Assembly: GCF_000380485.1 (NCBI RefSeq)
Contig: NZ_AQYG01000047.1
Location: 124,001 to 188,000, forward strand
DNA from: Jongsikchunia kroppenstedtii DSM 45133
GTDB lineage: Bacteria; Actinomycetota; Actinomycetes; Mycobacteriales; Mycobacteriaceae
Direction of reading: 5' to 3'
Length of the DNA: 64,000 bases
Under the pieces are notes generated by a model. That model did not search any database. It saw only the letters and a program-made list of their open reading frames with translations, and was not told the origin of the DNA. Below are positions 46,943 through 58,508 of this stretch, one piece after another (positions within the stretch are counted from its first letter, which is position 1; every line of letters begins with the position of its first letter). Position numbers and translations under genes: made by a program.

Positions 46943-47982
46943 CCACCTCGGTGATCTTCGACTGCGACACCGGAATCGACGATTCGCTGGCGCTGCTGTA
47001 CCTGCTGGCCCACCGCGAGGTCGACCTCGTCTCCATACTGTCGACCGCGGGCAACGTTCCGGCGGATGTCGTGTGCGCCAGCAATCTCGGCTGGCTGACG
47101 CTGATCGACCGCACCGATATCGAAGTGTGCCTCGGTGCCGCCGCGCCGGTCGCCTGCGAGTTGATGACGACCGAGGACACCCACGGGCCGTTCGGCATCG
47201 GCTACGCGGAACTGCCGACGCCGACGATCACCCAGTCGCGCCGGTCCGCCGCCGACGCCTGGATCGAGCTGACCGCCGAGCGGCCCGGCGAACTGGTCGG
47301 ACTGGTCACCGGTCCCCTGACCAATCTGGCGCTCGCGATACGCGCCGATCCCGCATTGCCCGCACGGCTGCGACGACTGGTGATCATGGGCGGCACCTTC
47401 CATCATCCCGGCAACACCACGCCGACCAGCGAGTGGAACATCGCGGTGGATCCCGAAGCGGCGCAGGAGGTCTTCGCCGCCTTCGGCCGCGACGGTGCGC
47501 CCGAGCCGATCGTCTGCCCGCTCGACCTCACCGAACAGATCGTGATGACCCCCGACCATCTCGGCCGCCTCGCCGCGGCGGCGGCCAGCTCCCCCGTCGA
47601 ACAGCCGTCACCGGAGGATGAGCGCGGCCTGCGTTCGGTCGCCAGCAACGCCGTCATCCGCCGCCTCGTGGACGCGGTCCGTTTCTACTTCGAATTCCAC
47701 GAGGACCACGATGAGGGTTACATCGCGCATATGCACGACCCCTTCGCCGCCGCAGTCGCGGTGAATCCCGCTGTGGTGCAGACCCGTTCCGCACGCATCG
47801 ACGTCGAGACCACCGGCAGGCTCACCCGCGGCACCACTATCAGCGACGACCGCGGCCACTGGGGCCTAGAGCCCAACGCGCTCATCGCCACCGCAACCGA
47901 CGTCGACGCCGTCCTCGACGATCTGATCGACCGGGTGGCCGCGCTCGCGGTCGCGGTCGGCAAGCGCCCAAAACCCCAATAG
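46939..47982 (+). CDS. Nucleoside hydrolase (IunH/RihA family)
   Basis: The 347-aa protein has the calcium-binding DxDxxxDD motif FDCDTGIDDSLALLYLL, TAGNVPADVVCAS, GPLTNLALAIRADP, IMGGTFHHPGN and WNIAVDPEAAQEVF. It cleaves the N-glycosidic bond of ribonucleosides for salvage. The ATG overlaps the restored stop of the DinB gene. The N-terminal sequence upstream of 46939 in this frame is antisense-like and is not part of the protein. Confidence 0.9.
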   Translation: MTTSVIFDCDTGIDDSLALLYLLAHREVDLVSILSTAGNVPADVVCASNLGWLTLIDRTDIEVCLGAAAPVACELMTTEDTHGPFGIGYAELPTPTITQSRRSAADAWIELTAERPGELVGLVTGPLTNLALAIRADPALPARLRRLVIMGGTFHHPGNTTPTSEWNIAVDPEAAQEVFAAFGRDGAPEPIVCPLDLTEQIVMTPDHLGRLAAAAASSPVEQPSPEDERGLRSVASNAVIRRLVDAVRFYFEFHEDHDEGYIAHMHDPFAAAVAVNPAVVQTRSARIDVETTGRLTRGTTISDDRGHWGLEPNALIATATDVDAVLDDLIDRVAALAVAVGKRPKPQ

Positions 47983-47994
47983 CAGCCCGGAACC

Positions 47995-48543
47995 TCAGTA
48001 GCAGCCCGGCAGCTCGTGGCGATCGGCGCCCGGCACGCCCTGGCTGCCGCAGTCCATCGCACTGCCCATATCGATCGGCGTCCACGCGCCCTGCGCGTAC
48101 ACGTACAGGATCGACACCGGGGTGACGGTGCCGTCGGTGACGTTATGCGCCACCGCATACTTCCCGGAGCAGCTGAACCTGTCGAGAGTGATCGGCTGGT
48201 ACAGCCGCGGGGCCAGCGGGCTGGCGGCGACTGCATCCCGAAGCCCGGCCAGACTGGCGCTCGCGCAATAGTCCACGTCCGTGGCCGGCGGCTGATCCTC
48301 GGTGGCGGGTCGGTCGGTGGTGGCGTCTCCGCCGGTCTCGGGCGGCACCTCCGTCCGCACCGTGCCCGCCGTGGTGGACGCCGACACACTCATTGCCGCA
48401 CTGGGCGACGCCGAGCTGGTCGCCGAACTTGTCGGGGACGAATCATCCTGCGTCGCTGAACATCCGACGGCCATCGCGGCGACAGCGGACACCGCGGCCC
48501 CGAATCCGACGATTCGGATTCGGTTCACTGCTGCGTACTTCAT
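47995..48543 (-). CDS. Secreted lipoprotein of unknown function
   Basis: The 182-aa precursor starts at 48543 after GAGGAG and has a signal peptide with lipobox (VSAVAAMAVGC). A Ser/Thr/Ala/Pro-rich linker follows (about residues 30-90), then a compact domain with four cysteines (DYCASASLAG, FSCSGKYAVAHNV, AMDCGSQGVPG, ELPGCY) that probably form two disulfides. No family is recognised. It faces the nucleoside hydrolase gene with a 12-nt gap. The 170-nt gap to the next gene holds no further gene. Confidence 0.8.
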   Translation of the reverse strand: MKYAAVNRIRIVGFGAAVSAVAAMAVGCSATQDDSSPTSSATSSASPSAAMSVSASTTAGTVRTEVPPETGGDATTDRPATEDQPPATDVDYCASASLAGLRDAVAASPLAPRLYQPITLDRFSCSGKYAVAHNVTDGTVTPVSILYVYAQGAWTPIDMGSAMDCGSQGVPGADRHELPGCY

Positions 48544-48713
48544 GGCACTCCTCACGAAATATGCCCGACCGCTGACATCACCGAACCGATTCAGTCTTAG
48601 TTCCCTTTCGCCGCATTGGCGGCATCGCGTCAGCCCGGTCGTTCGAACGCATGACACGGCCGCCCGCCGATTTCGACGCACGCGTCAGCAACGGATGTGA
48701 CAGGGTTTCTCCG

Positions 48714-49337
48714 GTGAGCAGTACGCAGACCGAAGGCACCGGGCGGCTCGAGGCGTTCAGCGACGGCGTGTTCGCCATCGCGATCACTTTGCTCGTCTTG
48801 GAACTCAAGGAGCCCGCCGACGGCAGCGGCGGGCTGTGGCACGGTCTGGTGCACGAGTGGCCGCAGTTCGCCGCGTACCTGGTGAGCTTCTTCATTATCG
48901 GCATCATGTGGATGAATCACCATTCGATGTTCAGCAACATCGTTCGGGCCGATCGCAAACTGTTGCTGCTGAATCTGCTTCTGCTGCTATGGACGTCGCT
49001 GATCCCGTTTCCGACCGCGCTGGTCTCCCGGCACCTCAGCGGCAATGGAGCCGATGCTTCGACCGCCGAGGCGGTGTACAGCGCGAATCTGACCCTTGCC
49101 GCGATCGCTTTCAGCGGCTTATGGTTTCACGCTGTCCGGTCCGGCCTGCTGGCCGTGCCGATGTCGCGGGAGGCGCAGCGGAGCTCCATCTGGCGGTTCT
49201 CGGTCGGCACGCTGGTCTACGCCGCAACGATCGGCATCGCCTTCGTGAGCCCGCTCGCCGCACTGGTGATTCAGTTCCTACTCGCGGGCTACTACCTGTT
49301 CGAGCAGGTGGTCACCCGCGATCCGCGAACGGCCTGA
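48714..49337 (+). CDS. TMEM175-family potassium channel (DUF1211)
   Basis: The protein has about 207 aa and six hydrophobic helices. The hallmark motif is RLEAFSDGVFAIAITLLVLE in helix 1, the bacterial TMEM175 filter helix that lines a potassium-leak pore. Further helices include AYLVSFFIIGIMWMNHH, KLLLLNLLLLLWTSLIPFPT and VIQFLLAGYYLFEQVV. Start at the GTG at 48714; an ATG at 48651 would add 21 residues of non-hydrophobic sequence without a clear ribosome-binding site. Confidence 0.82.
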   Translation: MSSTQTEGTGRLEAFSDGVFAIAITLLVLELKEPADGSGGLWHGLVHEWPQFAAYLVSFFIIGIMWMNHHSMFSNIVRADRKLLLLNLLLLLWTSLIPFPTALVSRHLSGNGADASTAEAVYSANLTLAAIAFSGLWFHAVRSGLLAVPMSREAQRSSIWRFSVGTLVYAATIGIAFVSPLAALVIQFLLAGYYLFEQVVTRDPRTA

Positions 49338-49388
49338 GGCACCTCAAGACGATCCGGATCGTGCACGCCGCGACGGAAGGAGAGTGCG

Positions 49389-50546
49389 ATGCACGCTGTG
49401 GCCGAGGCCCTTCGAATGTCTGGCCTGATGGCATGGCAGATCGCTTGGTCATTGGTGCTGGGGTTCCTCCTGGCATCGGTTGTGCAGGCAGTGGTTCGCC
49501 GGGATGCAATTTCCAAGGCGCTTGGCGACGACAGCCCCGGCGCGCTGGTGCGCGCGACCGGCTTCGGTATCGCGTCGTCGTCGTGCTCCTACGCCGCAGT
49601 GGCCCTTGCCCGTTCCCTATTTCGGAAGGGTGCGAGCTTCACTGCGGCAATGGTGTTCGAGATCGCATCGACGAATCTCGTGATCGAACTCGGGATCATC
49701 CTGGCCCTGCTCCTGGGGTGGCGATTCACCCTCGCCGAGTTCGTCGGCGGCCCACTCATCATCATTCTTGTCGCCGTCGTATTCCGCATAGTGCTGCGAG
49801 GCGACATGATTCGAGCAGCGCGAACACAAGCCGACAAGGGAGCCGCCGGATCGATGGAAGGCCATGCCGCCATGGACATGTCCGTAGGCGGGTCGGGCTC
49901 GATGATGTCGCGACTGTTCAGTACCAAGGGGTTCACCAGTGTGAGTCACATCTACGTAATGGAGTGGGCCGCAATTCTTCGTGACATCGTGATCGGCCTC
50001 CTCATCGCTGGAGCCGTCGCCGCGTGGATTCCGACCGCATTCTGGCAGCAGCTCTTCCTGCAACACCACCCCGTAGGCGCGGCCGTGCTCGGGCCCGTCG
50101 TCGGTCCGCTCATCGCCATCGCCGCGTTCGTCTGCTCCATCGGCAATGTGCCACTGGCGGCGGTGCTCTGGAACGGGGGCATCAGCTTTGGCGGCGTCGT
50201 ATCCTTCTTATTCGCCGACCTGCTGATCCTTCCGATCATCGCTATCTATCGGAAGTATTACGGCTGGGCGATGACCGCGCGGATTGTGGTGATCTTCTAC
50301 CTATCCATGGTGGTGGCCGGCTACCTCGTCGAGTTGCTGTTCCGAGGGCTCAGGCTGATCCCGCCGTCGGGTCACGCGTTCACCGGGACAGCCGGTATCA
50401 GCTGGAACTACACGACATGGCTGAATATCATCGCCGCACTGATATCGATGGCACTGTTGTTCCGATTCCTGCGCACCAAGGGCATCAGCATGCTGAGGAT
50501 GATGGGCGGCAATCCTCCGTCTGAAGATCACCATGGTCATGGCTAG
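49389..50546 (+). CDS. COG0701-family permease
   Basis: The 385-aa integral membrane protein has two repeated four-helix units, each with a conserved Gly/Ser loop (GFGIASSSCSYAAVALA and CSIGNVPLAAVLWNGG). The family (DUF318, YraQ-like) includes putative permeases with unknown cargo, some near heavy-metal or redox genes. The C-terminus is His-rich (EDHHGHG), a possible metal-binding tail. The ATG follows GGAAGGAGAG, a strong ribosome-binding site. Confidence 0.8.
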   Translation: MHAVAEALRMSGLMAWQIAWSLVLGFLLASVVQAVVRRDAISKALGDDSPGALVRATGFGIASSSCSYAAVALARSLFRKGASFTAAMVFEIASTNLVIELGIILALLLGWRFTLAEFVGGPLIIILVAVVFRIVLRGDMIRAARTQADKGAAGSMEGHAAMDMSVGGSGSMMSRLFSTKGFTSVSHIYVMEWAAILRDIVIGLLIAGAVAAWIPTAFWQQLFLQHHPVGAAVLGPVVGPLIAIAAFVCSIGNVPLAAVLWNGGISFGGVVSFLFADLLILPIIAIYRKYYGWAMTARIVVIFYLSMVVAGYLVELLFRGLRLIPPSGHAFTGTAGISWNYTTWLNIIAALISMALLFRFLRTKGISMLRMMGGNPPSEDHHGHG

Positions 50547-50557
50547 CGTTCCAGCCG

Positions 50558-51563
50558 TCAGTTATCAGCTGTGTGACCGGACACGCTGAGATCCATCGCG
50601 GCGACGATCTTCTCGGCCGCCAGCGCCGGCGTCATCGATCCGTCTCGCACTTGCTGCTCGACGTCCTGACGCAGCGTGCGTACCCGAGGGTCTGAGTCGA
50701 GGCGATGCAGGATCGTCTCCTCGACCATCGACCGCGTCCACTGGACCTGCTGGTCACGGCGACGCTTGTCGAACTCGCCGGCGTCGGTCAGCACCTTCTG
50801 ATGCTTTCGAACCGTGTCCCAGAACTCGGCAACGCCGGTGTTCTCGATCGCGCTCATTGTCAATACCGGTGGCCGCCACAGCGATTCCTTGGGATACAAC
50901 AGCCGTAGCGCGCCGTTCAACTCGCGTGCTGCCGAACGTGCCAACCCCGCGTACTCACCGTCCGCCTTGTTCACGACGACCACATCGGCGAGCTCCAGGA
51001 CACCCTTCTTGATGCCCTGCAACGAATCTCCGGTCCGTGCGAGCGTCAGGAAGCAGAAGGTGTCGGTCATCCCGGCCACCGTCACCTCCGACTGCCCGAC
51101 GCCGACGGTCTCGACCAGCACCACGTCGAAGCCGGCCGCCTCGAGCAGCACCATCGTCTCGCGGGTGGCCTTGGCGACGCCGCCCAGCGTGCCCGATGTC
51201 GGCGACGGCCGAATGTAGGCGTTCGGGTTCACCGACAGCTTCCCCATCCGGGTCTTGTCACCGAGAATCGACCCGCCGGTCCTGGTCGAGGACGGGTCGA
51301 CCGCCAGCACCGCCACCTTGTGCCCGAGCTCGATCAGGTGCATGCCGAGCGTCTCGATAGTGGTCGACTTCCCCACCCCGGGCACGCCGGTGATGCCGAC
51401 GCGAAACGACTTCCCCGCGTCGGGCGTCAGCTCCAGCAGCAGCTGCTGGGCCAGCGCCCGGTGATCCGGACGCGTCGACTCGAGCAGCGTGATCGCCCGG
51501 GCCAGCATCGGCCGACGATCGGCGCGGACCGCCTCGGCCAGCTCAGCCAGATCGAGTGTCGGC

Positions 51564-51571
<8 letters not shown>
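50558..51571 (-). CDS. meaB: Methylmalonyl-CoA mutase-associated GTPase MeaB
   Basis: MeaB is the G3E-family GTPase that protects and reloads adenosylcobalamin on methylmalonyl-CoA mutase. The 337-aa protein has G1 [15 protein letters not shown], Walker B LAVDPSS, the switch region [13 protein letters not shown] and G4 VVNKADGEY. It overlaps the large-subunit gene by 8 nt, so all three proteins come from one transcript. Homologue of M. tuberculosis Rv1496. Confidence 0.95.
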
Positions 51572-53857
<2,286 letters not shown>

Positions 53858-53861
<4 letters not shown>

Positions 53862-55711
53862 CGAGTGCCCTCCAGTCGATCCAGCAGTCCGGTCAGGGTG
53901 GCCACGGCATCGATGCCGACGGCGAGATAGCCGTCAGGCTTCTCCGCGTCCGGCCAGGCCTTGTCGGGCCCGGCGAGCAGCACCTGCGCGGCGCCGGCGG
54001 CCCGGGCCGCGGCGAGCAGCCCGGGGCCCTCGTCCGCGTAGCGGCCGTTGGTACCGCAGATCACCACGATCGATCCCGCGCTGACATGCGCCGCGGCGTT
54101 CTCGGCGGTCACCGGACCGGGGTTGGCGGCGGCGATGCCGCCGGCGGCCAACAGGTTCGCGATGAACGTCGTGCGACCGTTGTGCTCGGAGACTGGCCCC
54201 AGCGGCAGCATCGTGACGCTCGGACGGCTGCCCGAGCTCGCGGTGATCGCATCGGCGCGATCACGCAACGACTCGAACGGCTGCGCGACGCGGGCCAGGC
54301 CGGCGGTCGCCGTGACGGGCACGAAATCGGTTGCCGCGATGGGTTCCTCATCGAGGTTCGGGAACTCGTTGACGCCGGTGATGGCGGCCTTGCGGCGGGC
54401 CACCCGCTTGTCACGCTCGGCCAGCGCCGCCGCGATCTGATCGGCGATCCAGCCGTCGGCCAGCACCGAACGATAGCCACCGCGAGACTCGATCTCCTGC
54501 AACGACTTCCACGCAGCCGCGGCGAGGTCGTCGGTCAGCGACTCGACGAACCAGGCGCCGCCGGCCGGGTCGAGAACTCGCCCCAGGTTGGACTCCTCCA
54601 GGAGTAGCAGCTGGGTGTTGCGGGCGATCCGGCGAGCGAACGCGGCGCTCGTGGTCCGTGCGGTCGGCGGCAGCGTCGCGTCGAACGGCAGGACGGTGAT
54701 CTGATCGGCACCGCCGACGCCCGCACCGAAGGCGGACACCGTGCTGCGCAGCATGTTCACCCACGGATCGCGCTGCGCGTACATCGACAGCGCGGTGATC
54801 GCGTGCGTATGTGCGGCGCCGGCCGCCGGAGCACCGCTGGCGGCGGCGATGCGACCCCAGATCTTGCGCAGCGCACGCAGTTTGGCGATGACGCCGAACT
54901 GGTCGTCGCCGACCGAGACTGCGAACGACAGCTGCCCGAGTGCGACCGCCGTCGACAGGCCCTTCTCGGTCAGCAGTCGCAGGTAGTCGATTCCGGCGGC
55001 CGCGAGCAGCGCCAACTCCTGCGCGTCGGTGGCACCGGCCATCGCGAAATCGGTTCCGTCGACCCGGAGGGCGCGCACCGTGGCGGGCGCTTCGGCCGCC
55101 ACGGCGATCGCCGCATCCAGCGCGACCGTTGCACGACCGGAGAATTCGGCGGTCAGCGGCGCCAGCCCGTAACCCGCGATCGTCGACGAACCGGTCGCCT
55201 CGGGGGCCAGCAGCTCACGCAGCGCGGCGGCGGCCTCAATGCCGTCCGCGCCGGCGTCGAGGGTGATCGGCACGAGATCGGTGAGCACGCCTTGCAAGAC
55301 CTGATGCAGATCCGCAACGGCGATGCCGCTCTCGCCGACCGCGAGCCACAGGCCGCTGGCTCCGTAGGTCAGCGCGTCGAGGATCTGGTCGTTGAGCACC
55401 GAAAGCTCTGTGGCCGCCTCGCCCTGCATGTCGCCGAACCGCTCGGTGACCCGCCAGCCGACATGGATGTCGCGGGCGGCGTCGGCACCGCGCACGAAGG
55501 GCTCGGAGCCCGGCAGTCCGGGCTCAGGGAGTTCGTCGCGTCGCGTGTAGAGCGGCTTGATGACGACCGAATCGGGTGTGGTCGTCGAGAGCAGTTCCTC
55601 GGGGGTGCCGGGCAACTGATCGGGTTCGACCCGCCGGGACTTCGCCAGCACGGCAGCCGCCGATTGCGACCACTGCTGGTATTCCCGCTCCAGAGACTGT
55701 GCCTCCGCCAT
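53858..55711 (-). CDS. mutA: Methylmalonyl-CoA mutase small subunit
   Basis: The 617-aa non-catalytic beta subunit pairs with the large subunit. The barrel resembles the large subunit ([20 protein letters not shown]), but the C-terminal domain has no DxHxxG histidine ([20 protein letters not shown]), as expected for a subunit that does not bind B12. The ATG at 55711 starts the operon mutA-mutB-meaB; 182 nt separate it from the divergent VTT gene (55712-55893), where I see no other gene. Confidence 0.95.
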
Positions 55712-55893
55712 GCATACGCCTCACTTGTGATGTGGGTAATGGTCTCTCGACAGTAGCGTCGCCAGGGTGCTCGGTCCTACACCGGGTTCCGTCCAGCGGA
55801 CCCGCCGCGACCTGCTGTGATTGTTGGTCTGCCGTCCAACACCCGAGCGCTCGCTCTGGCGGCGGGCAGGTTACTCCGCAGTAGGGTGATTCG

Positions 55894-56607
55894 ATGCTCA
55901 CCGCCCTCGCCGACCGCACCGGCCTCCAGCGCCGGACGCTGATACGTGCGTCGATCGGCGCAGCAATTGCGGTGACCATCCTGATCGGCGCGTACTTCGT
56001 CCCGCTGCCGTCCGCCGGCTGGGTGCGTCAGTGGGCCGACTCGATGGGGCCGGGATTCACGGTTGCTTTTTTCATCGCGTATGCGGTGATCACGATCGGC
56101 CCCATTCCGCGGACGTGGTTCACCGTCACCTCGGGGGTGCTGTTCGGCGCCGGAACCGGTTTCGTCGGGGCGATGACCGCCACCACGGTAGCCCTGATCT
56201 GCGCGTTCTTCCTGGCACGGCATCTGGGAAGGGAACGCGTGCAGCCGTTTCTGGCACATCGGCTGCTGCAGGCGATCGAGGCGCGGCTGCAGCAACGGGG
56301 CTGGCTGGCGATCGGCTCGCTGCGCCTGATTCCGATCTGCCCGTTCTCGGTGGCGAACTATGCCGCCGGGGTGTCATCCGTGCGCTTCGTGCCCTACGTC
56401 GTCGCCTCGGTCATCTGCACCGCGCCCGGCACCGCGTCGGTCGTGATCATCGGCAACGCCCTGGCCGGCGAGGCCAGCATCTGGCAGATCGCGATCAGCA
56501 GCTCGTTCTTCCTGCTCGGGATCGCCGGACTCGTCCTCGACGCCCGCCTGAACGTCGAGAATCAAGCCCAGGAACTGGATTCAGAAGAATCAAGCTTTCA
56601 ACGTTGA
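55894..56607 (+). CDS. TVP38/TMEM64-family (VTT domain) membrane protein
   Basis: The 237-aa protein has an N-terminal membrane helix and the VTT (DedA-like) core: FTVTSGVLFGAGTGFVGA, RLIPICPFSVANYAAGVS and CTAPGTASVVIIGNALAG, about six helices. Family members act as lipid scramblases or undecaprenyl-phosphate flippases; the role here is inferred. TAGGGT lies 6 nt before the ATG. Like Rv1491c it is divergent from mutA. Confidence 0.85.
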   Translation: MLTALADRTGLQRRTLIRASIGAAIAVTILIGAYFVPLPSAGWVRQWADSMGPGFTVAFFIAYAVITIGPIPRTWFTVTSGVLFGAGTGFVGAMTATTVALICAFFLARHLGRERVQPFLAHRLLQAIEARLQQRGWLAIGSLRLIPICPFSVANYAAGVSSVRFVPYVVASVICTAPGTASVVIIGNALAGEASIWQIAISSSFFLLGIAGLVLDARLNVENQAQELDSEESSFQR

Positions 56608-56621
56608 TTTATGGATATCAA
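56598..56621. promoter_or_regulatory. Adjacent palindromes upstream of the SatD-like gene
   Basis: TCAACGTTGA (56598-56607, perfect, overlapping the VTT stop) is followed by TTGAT-TTATGGAT-ATCAA (56604-56621). The AT-rich 31-nt gap carries the start region of the next gene at 56639. It could be an autoregulatory operator. Confidence 0.35.
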
Positions 56622-56638
56622 GGTGCAATCCTTTACTC

Positions 56639-57268
56639 ATGAACACCTATGTGGTGACCATCGATCAGCGCGGCAGTCGTCGCGACGTCGATCGCGTCGA
56701 TGAGCTGCTGCGGCACCTCTCCCAGAACACCACTCCGCTGCGAGCCTTCGAACGCACGGCCGGCGACGAGGTCCAAGGCGTCTTCGACGACGCCTCCGAC
56801 GTTGTCGCCGCGGCCCTCGGCATCGCCGAGACCTTTCCCGGCGGGTGGAGCATCGGCATCGGCATCGGCCCGACCGAGCGGCCGCTGCCCCGTCAGACCC
56901 GCGCCGGCCGCGGGCCAGCATTCGAATTCGCGCGCGATGCCGTCACCCGGGCCAAGTCCGCACGTCATGGGCTGGCCGTCGCAGGCTCGAGTACCGCCGC
57001 CTGCCGCGACGCTCAGACGGCGCTAACCCTGGTGATCGGGCTGTTGACCGGCCGATCGACCACCGGCCAGGACGCCGTCGCCGCGATGCGCACCGGCATC
57101 ACCCAGGCGGCCGCCGCGGCCGCCCTCGGCATCACACCGCAGGCGATGTCGCAGCGGCTGCGCACCGCCGGCTGGGATATCGAGGACGACGCCCGCCTGC
57201 TCGCGGCACATACGCTGGCCGCTGCCGCCCATTCGACCGACGACGCAAGCGAAGGATCTCCCCGATGA
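56639..57268 (+). CDS. SatD-family protein (putative regulator)
   Basis: The 209-aa protein starts TYVVTIDQRGSRRDVDRVDE, has GDEVQGVFDDASDVV and a C-terminal helix-turn-helix-like segment (TQAAAAAALGITPQAMSQRL), matching SatD of the streptococcal acid-tolerance locus. A regulator or nucleotide-linked role is likely; activity is unknown. It overlaps the following membrane protein gene by ATGA, a conserved-looking SatD-membrane partner pair. Confidence 0.75.
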   Translation: MNTYVVTIDQRGSRRDVDRVDELLRHLSQNTTPLRAFERTAGDEVQGVFDDASDVVAAALGIAETFPGGWSIGIGIGPTERPLPRQTRAGRGPAFEFARDAVTRAKSARHGLAVAGSSTAACRDAQTALTLVIGLLTGRSTTGQDAVAAMRTGITQAAAAAALGITPQAMSQRLRTAGWDIEDDARLLAAHTLAAAAHSTDDASEGSPR

Positions 57269-57852
57269 CCGCAGCCACCATCGTCGCGCTCTGCATCACC
57301 GCCACCCTCCCCTTCGCACTCACCCCGCTGGTCCGCATCCAGCACCGCGCCGCGACACTCGGTGCCGCCGGGATTCTCGTTGTCGCCCTGGGTGTTTCCG
57401 GGTTTCTGGCCCATGCTGCGCACAGTCCCGGCGGCGCGGCCCGGCTCGTCGCCATCGTCGCCGCCATGCTGGCCGCGATCGCGGGCGGCGGCATCGTCGT
57501 GCGTGCGGTGCTGCTTGTCGGCGGACTCAGCCCCTGGGCGTCCGACACCACCACGGAGACGACCGACGACGACACGACCGAGACCTCGGAACCGAATGAC
57601 TCTGAGACACCCGCGGTTTCCGGACCGCTGCGCGGCGGACGCCTCATCGGATTCCTCGAGCGCGCCTCGGTGGCCGCCGCCCTGCTGGCGCACTGGCCGG
57701 CCGGCCTGGCGATCATCCTCGCGATGAAAGGTCTTGCGCGCTATCCCGAATTGCGTGCCCCGCACGCGGCCGAACAGTTCATCATCGGGACGTTCACATC
57801 CGTCCTGTGGGCGATCGCCGCGGCCGGCACCGGCTACCTGCTCTTGACCTGA
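57265..57852 (+). CDS. Membrane protein paired with the SatD-like gene
   Basis: The 195-aa protein has about five hydrophobic segments (TIVALCITATLPFALTPLV, GILVVALGVSGFLAHAA, LVAIVAAMLAAIAGGGIVV) and a Thr/Glu/Asp-rich loop (residues 93-117), then two more helices. No enzyme motif. The ATG overlaps the SatD stop. Likely a membrane partner or effector of the SatD-type protein, by position only. Confidence 0.7.
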   Translation: MTAATIVALCITATLPFALTPLVRIQHRAATLGAAGILVVALGVSGFLAHAAHSPGGAARLVAIVAAMLAAIAGGGIVVRAVLLVGGLSPWASDTTTETTDDDTTETSEPNDSETPAVSGPLRGGRLIGFLERASVAAALLAHWPAGLAIILAMKGLARYPELRAPHAAEQFIIGTFTSVLWAIAAAGTGYLLLT

Positions 57853-58458
57853 TCAGTCCGCCCGACGCAGGATGGTGACCGCGAAATCGGCATCCGCATG
57901 CCAGGGCTTGACGTCCCAGGTGGCGAGCCGGATGTCGGTCCGCAGCCCGGCCCCGACCGCCATCTCATCTAACCGATCCGGCGACAGGCCGCGATTCACG
58001 TGGAATCCGACCGCCGCGAAGCCCTCGGGCTTGAGAAGCCTCGCGAAATTGCTCAGCACGCGGGGCTCGGTGCCCTCGGCCACGAAAACCAAAACATTCC
58101 CGGCACAGACGATCGCATCGAACGGCTCGTCCTCGCCGCCCGCCGCGAGATCCAGCTCGACCAGGTCGCCGACCAGCCAATGCGGGCCCGGATAGTCCTG
58201 TTCGGCGGCCGCGATCAGCTTCGGGTCGACATCCACGCCCACCACCTCGTGACCGAGCTGATGCAGGCGACCGCCTATCCGGCCGGGTCCGCAGCCGGCG
58301 TCCAGGATCCGCGACTTCCGCGGCACCATCGCATCGATCAGCCGGGCCTCGCCATCGAGATCGGCGCCCTCGGCGGCCATCGTGCGGAAGCGTTCGATGT
58401 ACCACTCGCTGTGTCCGGGTTCGGTGTCGGTGAACCAGCGCGGCTTCGGGGAACTCAT
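57853..58458 (-). CDS. Class I SAM-dependent methyltransferase
   Basis: The 201-aa protein has the SAM-binding motif ILDAGCGPGRIGGRL, the acidic ribose-binding EVVGVDVDPKLIAAAEQDY and the post-I loop VCAGNVLVFVAEGTEP. The substrate is unknown; UbiE/small-molecule methylases look similar. It faces the membrane gene with no gap (57852/57853) and is followed upstream by the HNH gene 50 nt away. Confidence 0.85.
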   Translation of the reverse strand: MSSPKPRWFTDTEPGHSEWYIERFRTMAAEGADLDGEARLIDAMVPRKSRILDAGCGPGRIGGRLHQLGHEVVGVDVDPKLIAAAEQDYPGPHWLVGDLVELDLAAGGEDEPFDAIVCAGNVLVFVAEGTEPRVLSNFARLLKPEGFAAVGFHVNRGLSPDRLDEMAVGAGLRTDIRLATWDVKPWHADADFAVTILRRAD

Positions 58459-58508
58459 CCGTCCAGGCTATCTGGACGACCGCAGCAGCCATGGGTGTCA
58501 CCGTGTTA

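Noticed and set aside
47980-48009. CRISPR-like repeat
   Set aside because: Only two copies of 11 nt with an 8-nt spacer and no cas genes in the window.
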